A DNA stretch of 49,410 bases from an uncultured Ruminococcus sp. Lineage in GTDB: Bacteria; Bacillota; Clostridia; Oscillospirales; Acutalibacteraceae. This document shows positions 15,027 through 24,800 of this stretch, piece by piece. Made by a program: the position numbers and the translations under genes. Each line of letters opens with the position of its first letter. Position 1 is the first letter of the stretch. The notes beneath the pieces were generated by a model that was given only the letters and a program-made list of their open reading frames with translations, had not been told where the DNA came from and did no database searches. The stretch lies in the NCBI GenBank assembly GCA_905234015.1, contig CAJOFK010000004.1:1-49410 (forward strand), read 5' to 3'.

Positions 15027-16468
15027 GAAGTGTTGTAATTGATAAACGCCGCGACAAGGTCAACGACGAATGCGGTGTTTTCGGATTTTATAATAATAAC
15101 GATTATGATATTGTGTCATTAACGCACGACGGTCTTTTCGGACTCCAGCACCGCGGTCAGGAGAGCGCGGGAATTACCGTTATTAAGGACAGAGAGCCGT
15201 ACACCGTTAAGGACATCGGTATAGTATCGACGGTTTTTACCGAAAAGAGTCTTAAAAAGCTTCCGCACGGTAAGATTTCCGTAGGACACGTCAGGTATAC
15301 ATCTCACGATTACCTTGATAAAGCCGCAACCCAGCCGCTTGTTATGAGATATATCGAGGGCTCTATGGTGCTTGCGAATAACGGAGCGATAACCAACTTT
15401 GCCGAGATAAGAACCATGCTCGAAAGAGGCGGAGCTATCTTCCAGTCTAACTCTCACGCCGAGGTTATCGGGTATATGATTTCCACCCACAGAATTAATT
15501 CCGATAATATTGAACAGGCTGTACTGAAGACTATGGAGGATTTAAAGGGCGCTTATTCGCTCGTAATCAGTTCTCCGTCAAAGCTTATCGGGCTCCGCGA
15601 CCCTCACGGCTTTAAGCCCCTTTGTATCGGTAAGCTCGGCGACAGCTACATAATCTCCTCCGAAAGCTGCGCAATCGATTCTATAGGCGGCGAATTTGTC
15701 CGCGACGTGAATCCGGGCGAGATGGTAGTAATCGACGAAAACGGCTTTAAAAGCTACTATTGTGATACAAAAAAGACAACCTCGCTGTGCCTTTTTGAGT
15801 ATATTTATGTCGCGCGTCCCGATTCGATTATCGACGGCGTTAACGTAAATATCGCGCGTCAGAAGGCGGGCGAAATCCTCTATAACGAGGATAAGATTGA
15901 AGCCGATATAGTTTGCGGCGTTCCCGATTCGGGACTTGAAGCGGCTCAGGGCTATGCCGCGGCTTCCGGTATAAAATACGCTACGGCGTTTATCAAAAAT
16001 AAATATATCGGTCGTACTCCCGACGGAGTCGGTACCGATAAAAAGCTCAGGCTTTTAAAAACCCGGCTTAACGTTATAAAAAATGTTGTTAAGAATAAGC
16101 GCGTCGTTATTATCGACGACTCTATTATCCACGGCAATACCTCGGCGCATATCGTAAAAATCCTTAAGGATGCCGGCGCGAGCGAGGTTCACGTAAGAAT
16201 CAGCTCACCCGAGTTTATTCATTCCTGTTACTTCGGAATGGATTTGCCTAAATCCGAGGATCTGGTTTCAAACAGGTACGACGTAGAGGCGTTAAGAGAG
16301 CGAATCGGCGCCGATTCGCTTAAGTTCTTAAGCGTTGAGGGGCTTCATAAAATCGCCGAGGGCTGTAATATCGGACTTTGTGACGGCTGTTTCAGCGGAG
16401 TTTATCACGCCGATAAGCCGAAGATTATATTTGAAGATAAATTTGCAAATAAGATTAAAAAGTATTAA
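15023..16468 (+). CDS. purF: Amidophosphoribosyltransferase
   Basis: First committed step of purine synthesis: PRPP plus glutamine to phosphoribosylamine. The start appears to be TTG (overlapping the purE stop as TTGA), since no other usable start precedes the catalytic region. The N-terminal nucleophile cysteine is C17 in DECGVFGF, so a 16-residue propeptide is presumably cleaved. The glutaminase domain (17-250) is followed by a PRPP domain with the signature VVIIDDSIIHGNTS. Cysteines in SLCLFEYIY, HSCYFGM and LCDGCFSG match the four ligands of the oxygen-sensitive 4Fe-4S cluster of Bacillus-type PurF. 481 residues is full length. Confidence 0.96.
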   Translation: MRSVVIDKRRDKVNDECGVFGFYNNNDYDIVSLTHDGLFGLQHRGQESAGITVIKDREPYTVKDIGIVSTVFTEKSLKKLPHGKISVGHVRYTSHDYLDKAATQPLVMRYIEGSMVLANNGAITNFAEIRTMLERGGAIFQSNSHAEVIGYMISTHRINSDNIEQAVLKTMEDLKGAYSLVISSPSKLIGLRDPHGFKPLCIGKLGDSYIISSESCAIDSIGGEFVRDVNPGEMVVIDENGFKSYYCDTKKTTSLCLFEYIYVARPDSIIDGVNVNIARQKAGEILYNEDKIEADIVCGVPDSGLEAAQGYAAASGIKYATAFIKNKYIGRTPDGVGTDKKLRLLKTRLNVIKNVVKNKRVVIIDDSIIHGNTSAHIVKILKDAGASEVHVRISSPEFIHSCYFGMDLPKSEDLVSNRYDVEALRERIGADSLKFLSVEGLHKIAEGCNIGLCDGCFSGVYHADKPKIIFEDKFANKIKKY

Positions 16469-16479
16469 CGGAGGTAGGT

Positions 16480-17514
16480 ATGAAGAGTTTCAGCGAAAGC
16501 TATAAGAAAGCGGGCGTTGATATTACGGCGGGATATGAATCCGTCGAGCTTATCAAAAAGCACGTTGCGCGCACTAAAATCCCGGGAGTTATTTCCGGTA
16601 TCGGCGGCTTCGGCGGTCTTTTCGCTCCCGACTTCAAGGATATGGAGGAGCCGGTTTTAATCAGCGGAACCGACGGCGTAGGTACTAAGATAAAGCTCGC
16701 GTTTCTGCTTGATAAGCACGATACAATCGGAATTGACGCGGTAGCAATGTGCGTAAACGACGTTATCTGCTGCGGAGCTAAACCGCTGTTTTTCCTCGAT
16801 TATATAGCTATCGGAAAGAACTATCCCGAGAAGGTTGCTTCAATCGTCGAGGGTATCGCGGAGGGCTGCGTGCAGTCGGAATGTGCGCTCGTAGGCGGTG
16901 AGACCGCCGAGCATCCCGGACTTATGCCGGTTGATGAATACGATGTTGCGGGCTTCTGCGTAGGTATGGTTGATAAGCCGAAGATGATTGACGGCGAAAA
17001 GCTTAAGGAAGGTGACGTTATTATAGGACTTCCTTCCTCCGGCGTTCACTCTAACGGCTTTTCATTAGTCAGAAAGGTATTCGGAATCGACGAGAATACT
17101 ATTCATAATACATACGACGAGCTTGATAAGCCGCTCGGCGAAACTCTCCTCACTCCTACTAAGCTGTACGTTAAGCCGCTTTTCGCTTTGATGAAAGAGG
17201 TTGAGGTTAAGGCTGTTTCCCATATTACGGGCGGCGGCTTCTACGAGAACATTCCGAGAATGTTAAAGGACGGCTTCAGCGCGAAGATAAAGAAGGACAA
17301 TATCCCCGTGCTTCCGATTTTCAAAGTTATTCAGCGCGTGGGCAATATCCCCGAGCACGATATGAACAACACCTTTAATATGGGTGTAGGTATGGTTGTA
17401 GCCGTTGATAAGAACGACGCCGATAAGGCAGTTGAAATCCTAAAGGCTAACGGCGAGGACGCCGTAGTTTTAGGCGAGGTTGTACGCGGTGACGAAGGAG
17501 TAATTTTTGAGTAA
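16480..17514 (+). CDS. purM: Phosphoribosylformylglycinamidine cyclo-ligase (AIR synthase)
   Basis: Converts FGAM to AIR with ATP. The 344-residue chain has the N-terminal segment SYKKAGVDITAGYESV, the nucleotide-binding SGTDGVGTK (about 60-68), the VGGETAEHPG motif, and SGVHSNGFSLVR near residue 190, all typical of PurM. An ACGGAGG ribosome site lies before the ATG. Its stop overlaps the purN start by one base (TAATG). In the pathway it would follow PurL, which is not encoded in this cluster. Confidence 0.97.
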   Translation: MKSFSESYKKAGVDITAGYESVELIKKHVARTKIPGVISGIGGFGGLFAPDFKDMEEPVLISGTDGVGTKIKLAFLLDKHDTIGIDAVAMCVNDVICCGAKPLFFLDYIAIGKNYPEKVASIVEGIAEGCVQSECALVGGETAEHPGLMPVDEYDVAGFCVGMVDKPKMIDGEKLKEGDVIIGLPSSGVHSNGFSLVRKVFGIDENTIHNTYDELDKPLGETLLTPTKLYVKPLFALMKEVEVKAVSHITGGGFYENIPRMLKDGFSAKIKKDNIPVLPIFKVIQRVGNIPEHDMNNTFNMGVGMVVAVDKNDADKAVEILKANGEDAVVLGEVVRGDEGVIFE

Positions 17515-18137
17515 TGAAGAATATTGTTGTACTCGTATCGGGCGGAGGCACTAACCTTCAGGCGCTTATCAACGCCGAAAAGTCCGGTATTATAAAAAAC
17601 GGAAAAATCACCTGCGTTATTTCCTCAAACCCCGAAGCCTATGCGCTCGAAAGGGCGAAGAATAACGGTATTGATACCGATGTTATCAGGCGCAGGGATT
17701 ATAAAGAGTTTTCCGATTACGATAAAGCTCTTACCGCGCTGCTGAGAAGCAAGAACGCCGATTTAATAGTTCTCGCGGGCTTTATGACAATTCTCGGTAA
17801 AGAAGTTATAAGCGCATTTGAGAACAGGATTATCAACATTCATCCCGCGCTTATACCGAGCTTCTGCGGCGAAGGCTTCTACGGGCTTAAGGTTCACGAG
17901 AAGGCGCTTGAAAAGGGAGTTAAGGTCACGGGAGCTACGGCTCATTTCGTAACCGAGGAATGTGACGGCGGCCCGATTATAATTCAGAAAGCCGTCGATA
18001 TAAAAAACGGTGACACCCCCGAAATTCTTCAGAAGCGTGTTATGGAAGAAGCTGAATGGAAGATACTGCCGAGAGCCGTATCGCTGTTCTGCGAAGATAA
18101 AATAAAAGTTATAGGCAATAAAACCGAAATTCTTTAA
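17514..18137 (+). CDS. purN: Phosphoribosylglycinamide formyltransferase 1
   Basis: Transfers a formyl group from 10-formyl-THF to GAR. The 207-residue chain has the N-terminal phosphate-binding VSGGGTNLQALI, the catalytic-region INIHPALIPSF (asparagine-histidine pair near 105) and the TEECDGGPII segment with the conserved aspartate. The start overlaps the purM stop as TAATG, so translation is coupled. It follows the usual purM-purN order. Confidence 0.97.
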   Translation: MKNIVVLVSGGGTNLQALINAEKSGIIKNGKITCVISSNPEAYALERAKNNGIDTDVIRRRDYKEFSDYDKALTALLRSKNADLIVLAGFMTILGKEVISAFENRIINIHPALIPSFCGEGFYGLKVHEKALEKGVKVTGATAHFVTEECDGGPIIIQKAVDIKNGDTPEILQKRVMEEAEWKILPRAVSLFCEDKIKVIGNKTEIL

Positions 18138-18152
18138 ATAAAGGAGGATATT

Positions 18153-18887
18153 ATGAAACCCGTTAATCTTGAAAAGGAAATTTCGAAAACAACTTACCCC
18201 GGACGCGGTATCGTGCTGGGCAGAACCGAGGACGGTGCTAATGCCGTAATCGCTTACTTCATTATGGGACGAAGCGAAAACAGCCGTAACCGTGTATTCG
18301 TTGAGGACGGCGACGGAATCCGCACCAAGGCGTTTGACGAGAGCAAGGTTGAGGATCCGAGCCTTATCATCTACGCTCCGGTTCGTACGTTTGCCGAGAG
18401 TACAATCGTTACTAACGGCGACCAGACCGACACTATCGTAAGCCTTTTATCCTGCGGAAAGACCTTTGAGCAGAGCTTAAGCGGACGTGAGTTCGAGCCC
18501 GACGCTCCCAACTACACACCCCGTATCAGCGGTATCGTTAACTGCCGTACCGAGGCTGACGCTCGAGGCGAGAAGCTCTCTTATTCGCTTTCCATCTTAA
18601 AGAGCGCTAACGGCAATCCCAGATGCTGCCAGAGATTCACCTTCGATTATGAGCATCCCATTAAGGGTGAGGGCCATTTTATCCATACCTATATGGGCGA
18701 CGGCAATCCGCTCCCGAGCTTTGAGGGCGAGCCCACTCTTGTTGAAATCGGCAGCGACGATATCGACACCTTCGCAAATAAGGTTTGGAACGCGCTCGAC
18801 GACGATAATAAGGTAAGTCTTTTTGTCAGATATATTGATATTGCTTCAAATAAAGCAACGTCAAGAATTATCAATAAAAATCAATAA
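18153..18887 (+). CDS. purO: IMP cyclohydrolase, PurO-like
   Basis: 244 residues matching the IMP cyclohydrolase (PurO, PF07826-type) family first known from archaea: early YPGRGIVLGRTEDG segment, then a run of FIMGRSENSRNRVF, and later EGHFIHTYMG. It would close FAICAR to IMP. It has no resemblance to the MGS-like cyclohydrolase domain of bacterial PurH. The next gene supplies the matching AICAR transformylase, so these two separate proteins replace bifunctional PurH. The AAAGGAGG ribosome site is strong. The family call is firm because of motif and context together; activity is inferred. Confidence 0.88.
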   Translation: MKPVNLEKEISKTTYPGRGIVLGRTEDGANAVIAYFIMGRSENSRNRVFVEDGDGIRTKAFDESKVEDPSLIIYAPVRTFAESTIVTNGDQTDTIVSLLSCGKTFEQSLSGREFEPDAPNYTPRISGIVNCRTEADARGEKLSYSLSILKSANGNPRCCQRFTFDYEHPIKGEGHFIHTYMGDGNPLPSFEGEPTLVEIGSDDIDTFANKVWNALDDDNKVSLFVRYIDIASNKATSRIINKNQ

Positions 18888-18943
18888 ATCTTAAGTTATA
18901 AATATTTATAGCTTAAACCTTCCGGAAAAAAGGAGTAATCAAA

Positions 18944-20122
18944 ATGAATGAATTAGCTTTAAAGTACGGCTGTAACCCTAATCAGAAGCCGTCAAAGATT
19001 TTTATGAACAACGGTAAGGATTTACCCGTTGAGGTGTTAAACGGTAAGCCGGGATATATCAACTTTCTCGACGCGTTTAACTCATGGCAGCTCGTTAAGG
19101 AGCTTAAAGCCGCCACAGGTCTGCCGGCTGCCGCTTCCTTCAAGCACGTAAGCCCCGCGGGCGCCGCGGTTGCTACCGAGCTCTCCGACACTCTTAAGAA
19201 AATCTATTTCGTTGACGATTTAGAGCTTTCTCCGATTGCGAGCGCTTACGCTAAAGCAAGAGGCGCGGACAGAATGTCCTCCTACGGCGACTGGGTAGCG
19301 CTTTCCGATACCTGCGACGTTCAGACAGCTAAGCTCTTACAGCGCGAGGTTTCCGACGGAATCATCGCTCCCGATTATACTCCCGAGGCTCTCGAGGTTC
19401 TTAAGACAAAGCGCAAGGGCAACTATAACGTAGTTAAGATTGACCCTGATTATATCCCCGAGCCGATTGAGCATAAGGACGTTTTCGGTATTACATTTGA
19501 GCAGGGAAGAAACGAGCTTAAGATTGACGAGGAAATGATTACCAAGGAAATCGTTACAGCTAATAAGCAGTTTTCAGAGGAAGCTAAGCGCGACCTTATT
19601 ATCGCTCTTATCACTCTTAAGTATACTCAGTCAAATTCCGTATGCTACGCTAAGGACGGCCAGGCTATCGGCGTAGGCGCAGGCCAGCAGTCGCGCGTTC
19701 ACTGCACAAGACTCGCGGGAAATAAGGCTGATATCTGGTGGCTCAGACAGCACCCGAAGGTACTCGGCTTACAGTTCGTTGACGATATTCGCCGTCCCGA
19801 CAGAGATAATACAATCGATGTATATATCTCCGAGGAGTATGATGACGTTCTCCGCGACGGCACATGGCAGAAGCTCTTTAAGGTTAAGCCCGAGCCGCTT
19901 ACAGCCGAGGAAAAGAAGGAATGGATATCAAAGAACTCCGGCGTAGCCTTAGGCTCCGACGCGTTCTTCCCGTTCGGCGATAATATCGAGAGAGCGAGAA
20001 AATCAGGCGTTGAGTTTGTTGCTCAGCCCGGCGGTTCAATTCGTGATGACAACGTTATCGAAACCTGCGATAAGTACAATATGACAATGTGCTTTACCGG
20101 TATTCGTTTATTCCATCATTAA
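18944..20122 (+). CDS. AICAR transformylase (stand-alone PurH-type formyltransferase)
   Basis: 392 residues corresponding to the formyltransferase half of PurH: GCNPNQKPSKIF near the N-terminus, the catalytic lysine-histidine pair in SFKHVSPAG, then FFPFGDNIERA, QPGGSIRDDNVI and a C-terminal CFTGIRLFHH. It formylates AICAR with 10-formyl-THF. The N-terminal cyclohydrolase domain of ordinary PurH is absent, and the chain starts cleanly with its own AAAGGAG ribosome site, so this is a natural stand-alone form, not a truncation. It follows the PurO-like gene after 56 bases and precedes purD. Confidence 0.93.
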   Translation: MNELALKYGCNPNQKPSKIFMNNGKDLPVEVLNGKPGYINFLDAFNSWQLVKELKAATGLPAAASFKHVSPAGAAVATELSDTLKKIYFVDDLELSPIASAYAKARGADRMSSYGDWVALSDTCDVQTAKLLQREVSDGIIAPDYTPEALEVLKTKRKGNYNVVKIDPDYIPEPIEHKDVFGITFEQGRNELKIDEEMITKEIVTANKQFSEEAKRDLIIALITLKYTQSNSVCYAKDGQAIGVGAGQQSRVHCTRLAGNKADIWWLRQHPKVLGLQFVDDIRRPDRDNTIDVYISEEYDDVLRDGTWQKLFKVKPEPLTAEEKKEWISKNSGVALGSDAFFPFGDNIERARKSGVEFVAQPGGSIRDDNVIETCDKYNMTMCFTGIRLFHH

Positions 20123-20137
20123 TCAGAGGTTAAATAT

Positions 20138-21403
20138 ATGAAAATTTTAATGGTTGGCTCCGGCGGACGTGAGCACGCCCTGATAAAAAAGCTTATCGAG
20201 TCCGATAAGTGTGATAAAATCTACTGCGCTCCCGGTAACGGCGGTATTTCTAAGGACGCCGAGTGCGTAAATATCGGCGCTATGGATATTGAGAATATGG
20301 TTAAGTTCGCTAAGGATAACGCGATTGACTTAGTATTTGTTGCTCCCGACGATCCGCTTGCCGCGGGTATGGTTGACGCTATGGAGAAGGAAGGCATAAG
20401 AGCCTTCGGTCCGAACGCGAACGCTGCTGTTATCGAGGCTTCTAAGGTGTTCTCTAAGAACCTTATGAAAAAGTACGGTATTCCTACAGCTAAGTACGAG
20501 GTGTTCGACGATCCTAAAAAGGCTGTAGAGTATATTGAAAGCGAAAATACCGTTCCCGTAGTAGTTAAGGCTGACGGCCTCGCGCTCGGTAAGGGCGTAA
20601 TTATCGCTCAGACTATCGAGGACGCTAAGGAAGCCGTTAAGTCTATTATGGAGGACAAGAAGTTCGGTGACTCCGGCAACAATATCGTTATTGAGGAATT
20701 TTTAACAGGCCCTGAGGTAAGCGTACTCGCGTTTACCGACGGAAAGGTTGTTAAGCCTATGGTTAGCTCTAAGGACCACAAGCGCGCTTACGATAACGAC
20801 GAGGGACTTAATACGGGCGGTATGGGTACCGTAAGCCCCAACCCTTATTATACCGACGAAATCGCCAAGGAGTGCTACGATACTATCTTCGTTCCGACTA
20901 TAAAGGCTATGGAAAAAGAGGGCAGACCTTTCAAGGGTTGCCTGTACTTCGGACTTATGATTACACCGAACGGTCCGAAGGTTATCGAGTATAACGCGCG
21001 CTTCGGCGACCCTGAGGCGCAGGTTGTTCTTCCGAGGCTTAAGACCGATTTAGTTGATATCTGTGAGGCTATTATTGACGAGAGGCTCGCGGATGTTGAT
21101 ATTGAGTGGTACGACGGCGCTGCAGCCTGCGTAGTTATGGCGAGCGGCGGTTATCCGCTTTCCTATAAAAAGGGTATTGAAATTACCGGTCTTGACGAAA
21201 ACGGCGGGGTAGACGGCGCGATTGTTTACCATGCCGGCACCAAGCTTGAAAACGGTAAAATGCTCACCAACGGCGGACGCGTACTCGGCGTTACCGCTAA
21301 GGCAGATACCCTCGACGAGGCTCTCGATAAGGCGTATAAGGCGGTTAAGAGCATAAGCTTTGACGGCGCTCATTACCGCACCGATATAGGAAGAACCAAA
21401 TAA
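20138..21403 (+). CDS. purD: Phosphoribosylamine-glycine ligase
   Basis: ATP-grasp enzyme joining phosphoribosylamine and glycine to give GAR. The N-terminal signature GSGGREHALIKKL is followed by the ATP-grasp core with VVVKADGLALGKGV, the NTGGMGTVSPNPYY motif, and the metal-binding YNARFGDPEAQ. The 421-residue length is normal. It is the last gene of the purine operon, ended by the terminator 18 bases later. The operon lacks purL, purQ, purC, purB and purK, which must lie elsewhere. Confidence 0.97.
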   Translation: MKILMVGSGGREHALIKKLIESDKCDKIYCAPGNGGISKDAECVNIGAMDIENMVKFAKDNAIDLVFVAPDDPLAAGMVDAMEKEGIRAFGPNANAAVIEASKVFSKNLMKKYGIPTAKYEVFDDPKKAVEYIESENTVPVVVKADGLALGKGVIIAQTIEDAKEAVKSIMEDKKFGDSGNNIVIEEFLTGPEVSVLAFTDGKVVKPMVSSKDHKRAYDNDEGLNTGGMGTVSPNPYYTDEIAKECYDTIFVPTIKAMEKEGRPFKGCLYFGLMITPNGPKVIEYNARFGDPEAQVVLPRLKTDLVDICEAIIDERLADVDIEWYDGAAACVVMASGGYPLSYKKGIEITGLDENGGVDGAIVYHAGTKLENGKMLTNGGRVLGVTAKADTLDEALDKAYKAVKSISFDGAHYRTDIGRTK

Positions 21404-21420
21404 CAGATTATGAAAAAGCA

Positions 21421-21452
21421 AAAAAATCGGCTCAGTTATGAGCCGATTTTTT
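21421..21452. terminator. Bidirectional terminator between purD and desulfoferrodoxin
   Basis: Perfect 14-bp stem AAAAAATCGGCTCA / TGAGCCGATTTTTT with a 4-base loop. The A-run and T-run at its ends make it work on both strands, suiting the convergent purD and minus-strand desulfoferrodoxin genes. Confidence 0.93.
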
Positions 21453-21469
21453 CTTTAAAGTATTCTTAG

Positions 21470-21844
21470 TTATGCTTTCCAGAGGCTGTGGAGGTTACAG
21501 TAGGCGTAAACTGCTTCAACCTTTTCGCCCTCACAGAGAGCGAAGCAAGCCTGAGGTTTATCGCCGGGCTTTAATGCCTTGCGCTGATTGCCTGCGGACG
21601 TTTGAACAGCAATCCACTCAATATAATGCTCGTCAGCCATAGGATGTTCAACCGAGCCGATGGTTACGAGCACCTTGTTGTCCTTAACCTCAAAGACAGG
21701 CACATGCTTCTCAACAGCCGCGTCGGTTGTACCGGGAATGAGCTCTGTCATCTTCTGACCGCAGCACATAAGGGGAACGCCGCTGCTTTTTACAACGGCA
21801 ATCATATTGCCGCAGGTGTTGCAGATGTAAAATTTCATTTCCAT
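21470..21844 (-). CDS. Desulfoferrodoxin (superoxide reductase)
   Basis: 124 residues. The N-terminal desulforedoxin centre has C8-x-x-C11 and C27-C28. The superoxide-reducing iron site has ligands at H47, H67, H73, C116 and H119, with E45-K46 beside the site as in known enzymes. It reduces superoxide to peroxide without releasing oxygen, a typical anaerobe defence. An AAGGAGG site seven bases before the ATG fixes the start. It lies 18 bases downstream of the large glycosidase gene on the same strand with no terminator between, so it is transcribed at least partly from that promoter unless an internal one exists. Confidence 0.95.
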   Translation of the reverse strand: MEMKFYICNTCGNMIAVVKSSGVPLMCCGQKMTELIPGTTDAAVEKHVPVFEVKDNKVLVTIGSVEHPMADEHYIEWIAVQTSAGNQRKALKPGDKPQACFALCEGEKVEAVYAYCNLHSLWKA

Positions 21845-21862
21845 AGGTTTACCTCCTTGAAA

Positions 21863-24800
21863 TCACTTTATTTTAATCTTAACGATTTTACTGATGGTTT
21901 TCTTATCGTAAGCGAAATTTCCGCCTGCCGTAATTTTAACCTTAACCTTATAGGTTTTCTTAGCGTACTTGCCTTTCTTAAAGGTGATTACGCCCTTTTT
22001 ATTTATTTTGATTTTCTTATAAATCTTAGCCGTCGTACCCTTTTTAACTATCTTGTAACTTACCTTGCCCTGAGCGTTTTTAACCTTAAACGGCTTAACG
22101 TTCTGCTTTTTAGCCTTAAGCTTTTTAGCCTTAACGGTCTTTTTCTTAGCCGTTACCTTAATCGGGTTAGGCTTTTTAACACTCTCGGGTGCAGGCTCGG
22201 TTACGTCGGTCACAGCCTGAGTTTCAGTCGGCTGAACTGTTGTATCGGGAGAGGTGGTTTCTTCGCCCGAGGGTGAGGCTGTTGCTTCGGCTGATTCGGA
22301 GGTGGGGGGATTCGTATCTGTTGCGGGTTCGCTTGCGGGTTCGGTTGAAAGCTCGTCAGCGTTAACAACCTTGCTGCTGTAGTCGCTGAGCTTAGCGTAC
22401 TTGATAGCTGTTTCGCTTACCCAGTTTTCGCCGTCGTATACCTCGTATTTAAGCATTTCGAGCTTCTCGTACTTTGAGGGTACCGACGCCTTGTAGATAG
22501 GCATACCGTTATCGTCGGCAAGCGCTGTGGGTTCAAAGTCATACTCAATCGGATCCTCGCCGAGAGGCTTGATAAACAGCTTGTAGTTATAGTTTTTGTC
22601 CTTATTCTCAACTGAGGGAACGTAATACAGCGCGCTCATTTCTTCTGAGGCGGTTGTGCCCTCGGTCGGCTCGGTGGTTGCTGTGGGAGCTGTGGTTGTT
22701 TCGGGAGCGGTATCGTTTTGAGCTTCTGTTACAGTTGATGACTCTGTTTCGGTCGGAGCCTCGGTTGCGGGTTCGGTGGTCTGAGGCTCGGTAGCAGGTA
22801 CGGGAGTATCTCCGGTATAATCAAAGTTGAAGTAATTATACTCAACGTTATTCTGAGATATGCTCATATTGCGGTCGTACCAGTTAGCGGTATCGTAGAA
22901 AATCTTAACCGTGTGAGTACCCTGCTCAAGGTCGAGGGAAAGGTGAGTGCTTGTCTGATTCTTTTTACTGCTGCTGACCTCGGGGAATACGAGCGAGCCC
23001 TTATCGACTCCGTCAACATATACGGAACGGATTCCGCAGCTTATGCCTGAGGTTGCGTCGCCGGGATTGTTATAAATTCCGCTGAGCTGGTATCTGCCCT
23101 TTTTAGCGATATTTACGCTGAGAGTTAAGTTAGCGCTCTTTGAGCGTTTATCAATTACATAACCGGAGGAGATTAGGCTGCTGTCGGAAACGGTGCCGTT
23201 TTCCGCCTCGACCTTAATGCGTATCGGCGTTACTATAATCGGTTTGCTGAGCTCGGAACATATTTCGTCCTTTGATACCGCCATAAGGCTGTAGGAGCCG
23301 TAAGCGGTTTTATCAACCGTATAGCTTCCGCCGCTTACGTCAACGTATTCTTTGCCTGTCCAGAGCTTGTAGGTAAGTCCGCTCTTCTGAGTCCAGGTGA
23401 GGGTTCCGTTAGAGTAGCTCATAGTCGGCATCTCGGGGCATACAACGAGGTTATCGTCGGACTTATTAATCTTATACTCGGTACCGCTTTTTTCCATAGC
23501 GATTTCAACGGTGTGATTTCCTGAGGAATCGGCAGGGAAGACGTAGGATTTAATATCTTGAGAATTGCCGTCAACCTTAAAGGACTTAACCTTATCGCCC
23601 TTGCCGGTGATTTTGATTGTAAGCTTTGCGTTTCTGTATTTGAAGTTGGAAAGCTCAAACGGACCTTCCATCCAGTCGGGAACATAGGGATTGAAGGTGA
23701 TTCCGTCCTCGTCGTAGTTCATACCGAACATAACGCGGTAATATCCCGCGAGGGTTCCGGCAATTGACCACAGCTGCTGGTCGGATTCTACGCCCTCTCC
23801 TGTGCGGTAGTTTATAACTTCCTTCTGAGTTAATGAGGTAGCCGCGCCGCGCACGTTGGAGTTGAAAATTTCTCCGGCAAGCGCTTTATTATCGTGATAA
23901 CCTGCGCCTACCATAAGGATTGAATCCCAGCCCGGCCATACACCGAAGTTGTGATAAATCTTATTCGCGTTTTTAAGCTTGCCCTGCTTCTGAGGATAAA
24001 CAGTATCAGCGCCGTAAGCGACGAGCGGAGAATTTTCCATTATGCTGTTGAGCTGGCTGTCGGTTCCTATATTGAACCAGAGCGCGAAGCCGTTACCGAG
24101 AACGTCGGTTTTTTCGGCGAGAACGCTGCCCATATATTCGGGATACTCCCACGAGGAGTAAAGTCCCATATTCTCGTTCCATAGTCTGCTGCTGATTCTT
24201 GCCTTTAAATCCTGAGCCATTTTAGCCCACGCCTGCTCGGCTGCCTCGCCCTTGCCGAGAACCTTAGCCGCCTTGCTCATAATCTCGAGCACACGGCAGT
24301 AGATGGTATTAACGGAGGCGGTTTTGCTCTCGGCTATTGCGCTGAGACCGCTGTCGTAGGTTTCGCTTGTCCAGTCGGGATATGTCTGGTCGCGCCAGTC
24401 AAGGCCGCAGGTTTCGCCGCGGAAAAGCTCGGCGTCGTTGTCGTAGGCAACGTTCATATCCTGCTTTATGGTGTTGTTGCAGATGTTGTAGAAATAGCTT
24501 AAATGCTCTTTGTTGCCGTCGGCAAGATAGTTCTCCCATACCGAGAGCATTGTGATAATCTTATCTGTTGAAACGGGATAGGAACCGCCGGAGCCCGTAT
24601 CCTGCTCAAAAACGGAAACTCCTCCGCTTGACTTTACTTTTTTATACTCGCAGTTGTAGCTGATTTCGGGGAATACCCACGAAAGCGAGTAAAGGCTTGA
24701 AAGTGCCGTATCACGCGTCCATACCTTATCCCAGTTTGTACCGGTACGGAAGTACTGGGTGCTGTTTTCGGTGAATATGCTCTTTAAAGCCTCCTCAAGC

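Noticed and set aside
15119..15490. Minus-strand open frame inside purF
   Set aside because: It is a shadow of the purF coding frame, with no start signal or homology-like features.
21602..22276. Plus-strand open frame of 224 codons opposite desulfoferrodoxin and the glycosidase end
   Set aside because: It is the antisense of two well-supported genes and has no ribosome site or recognisable family.
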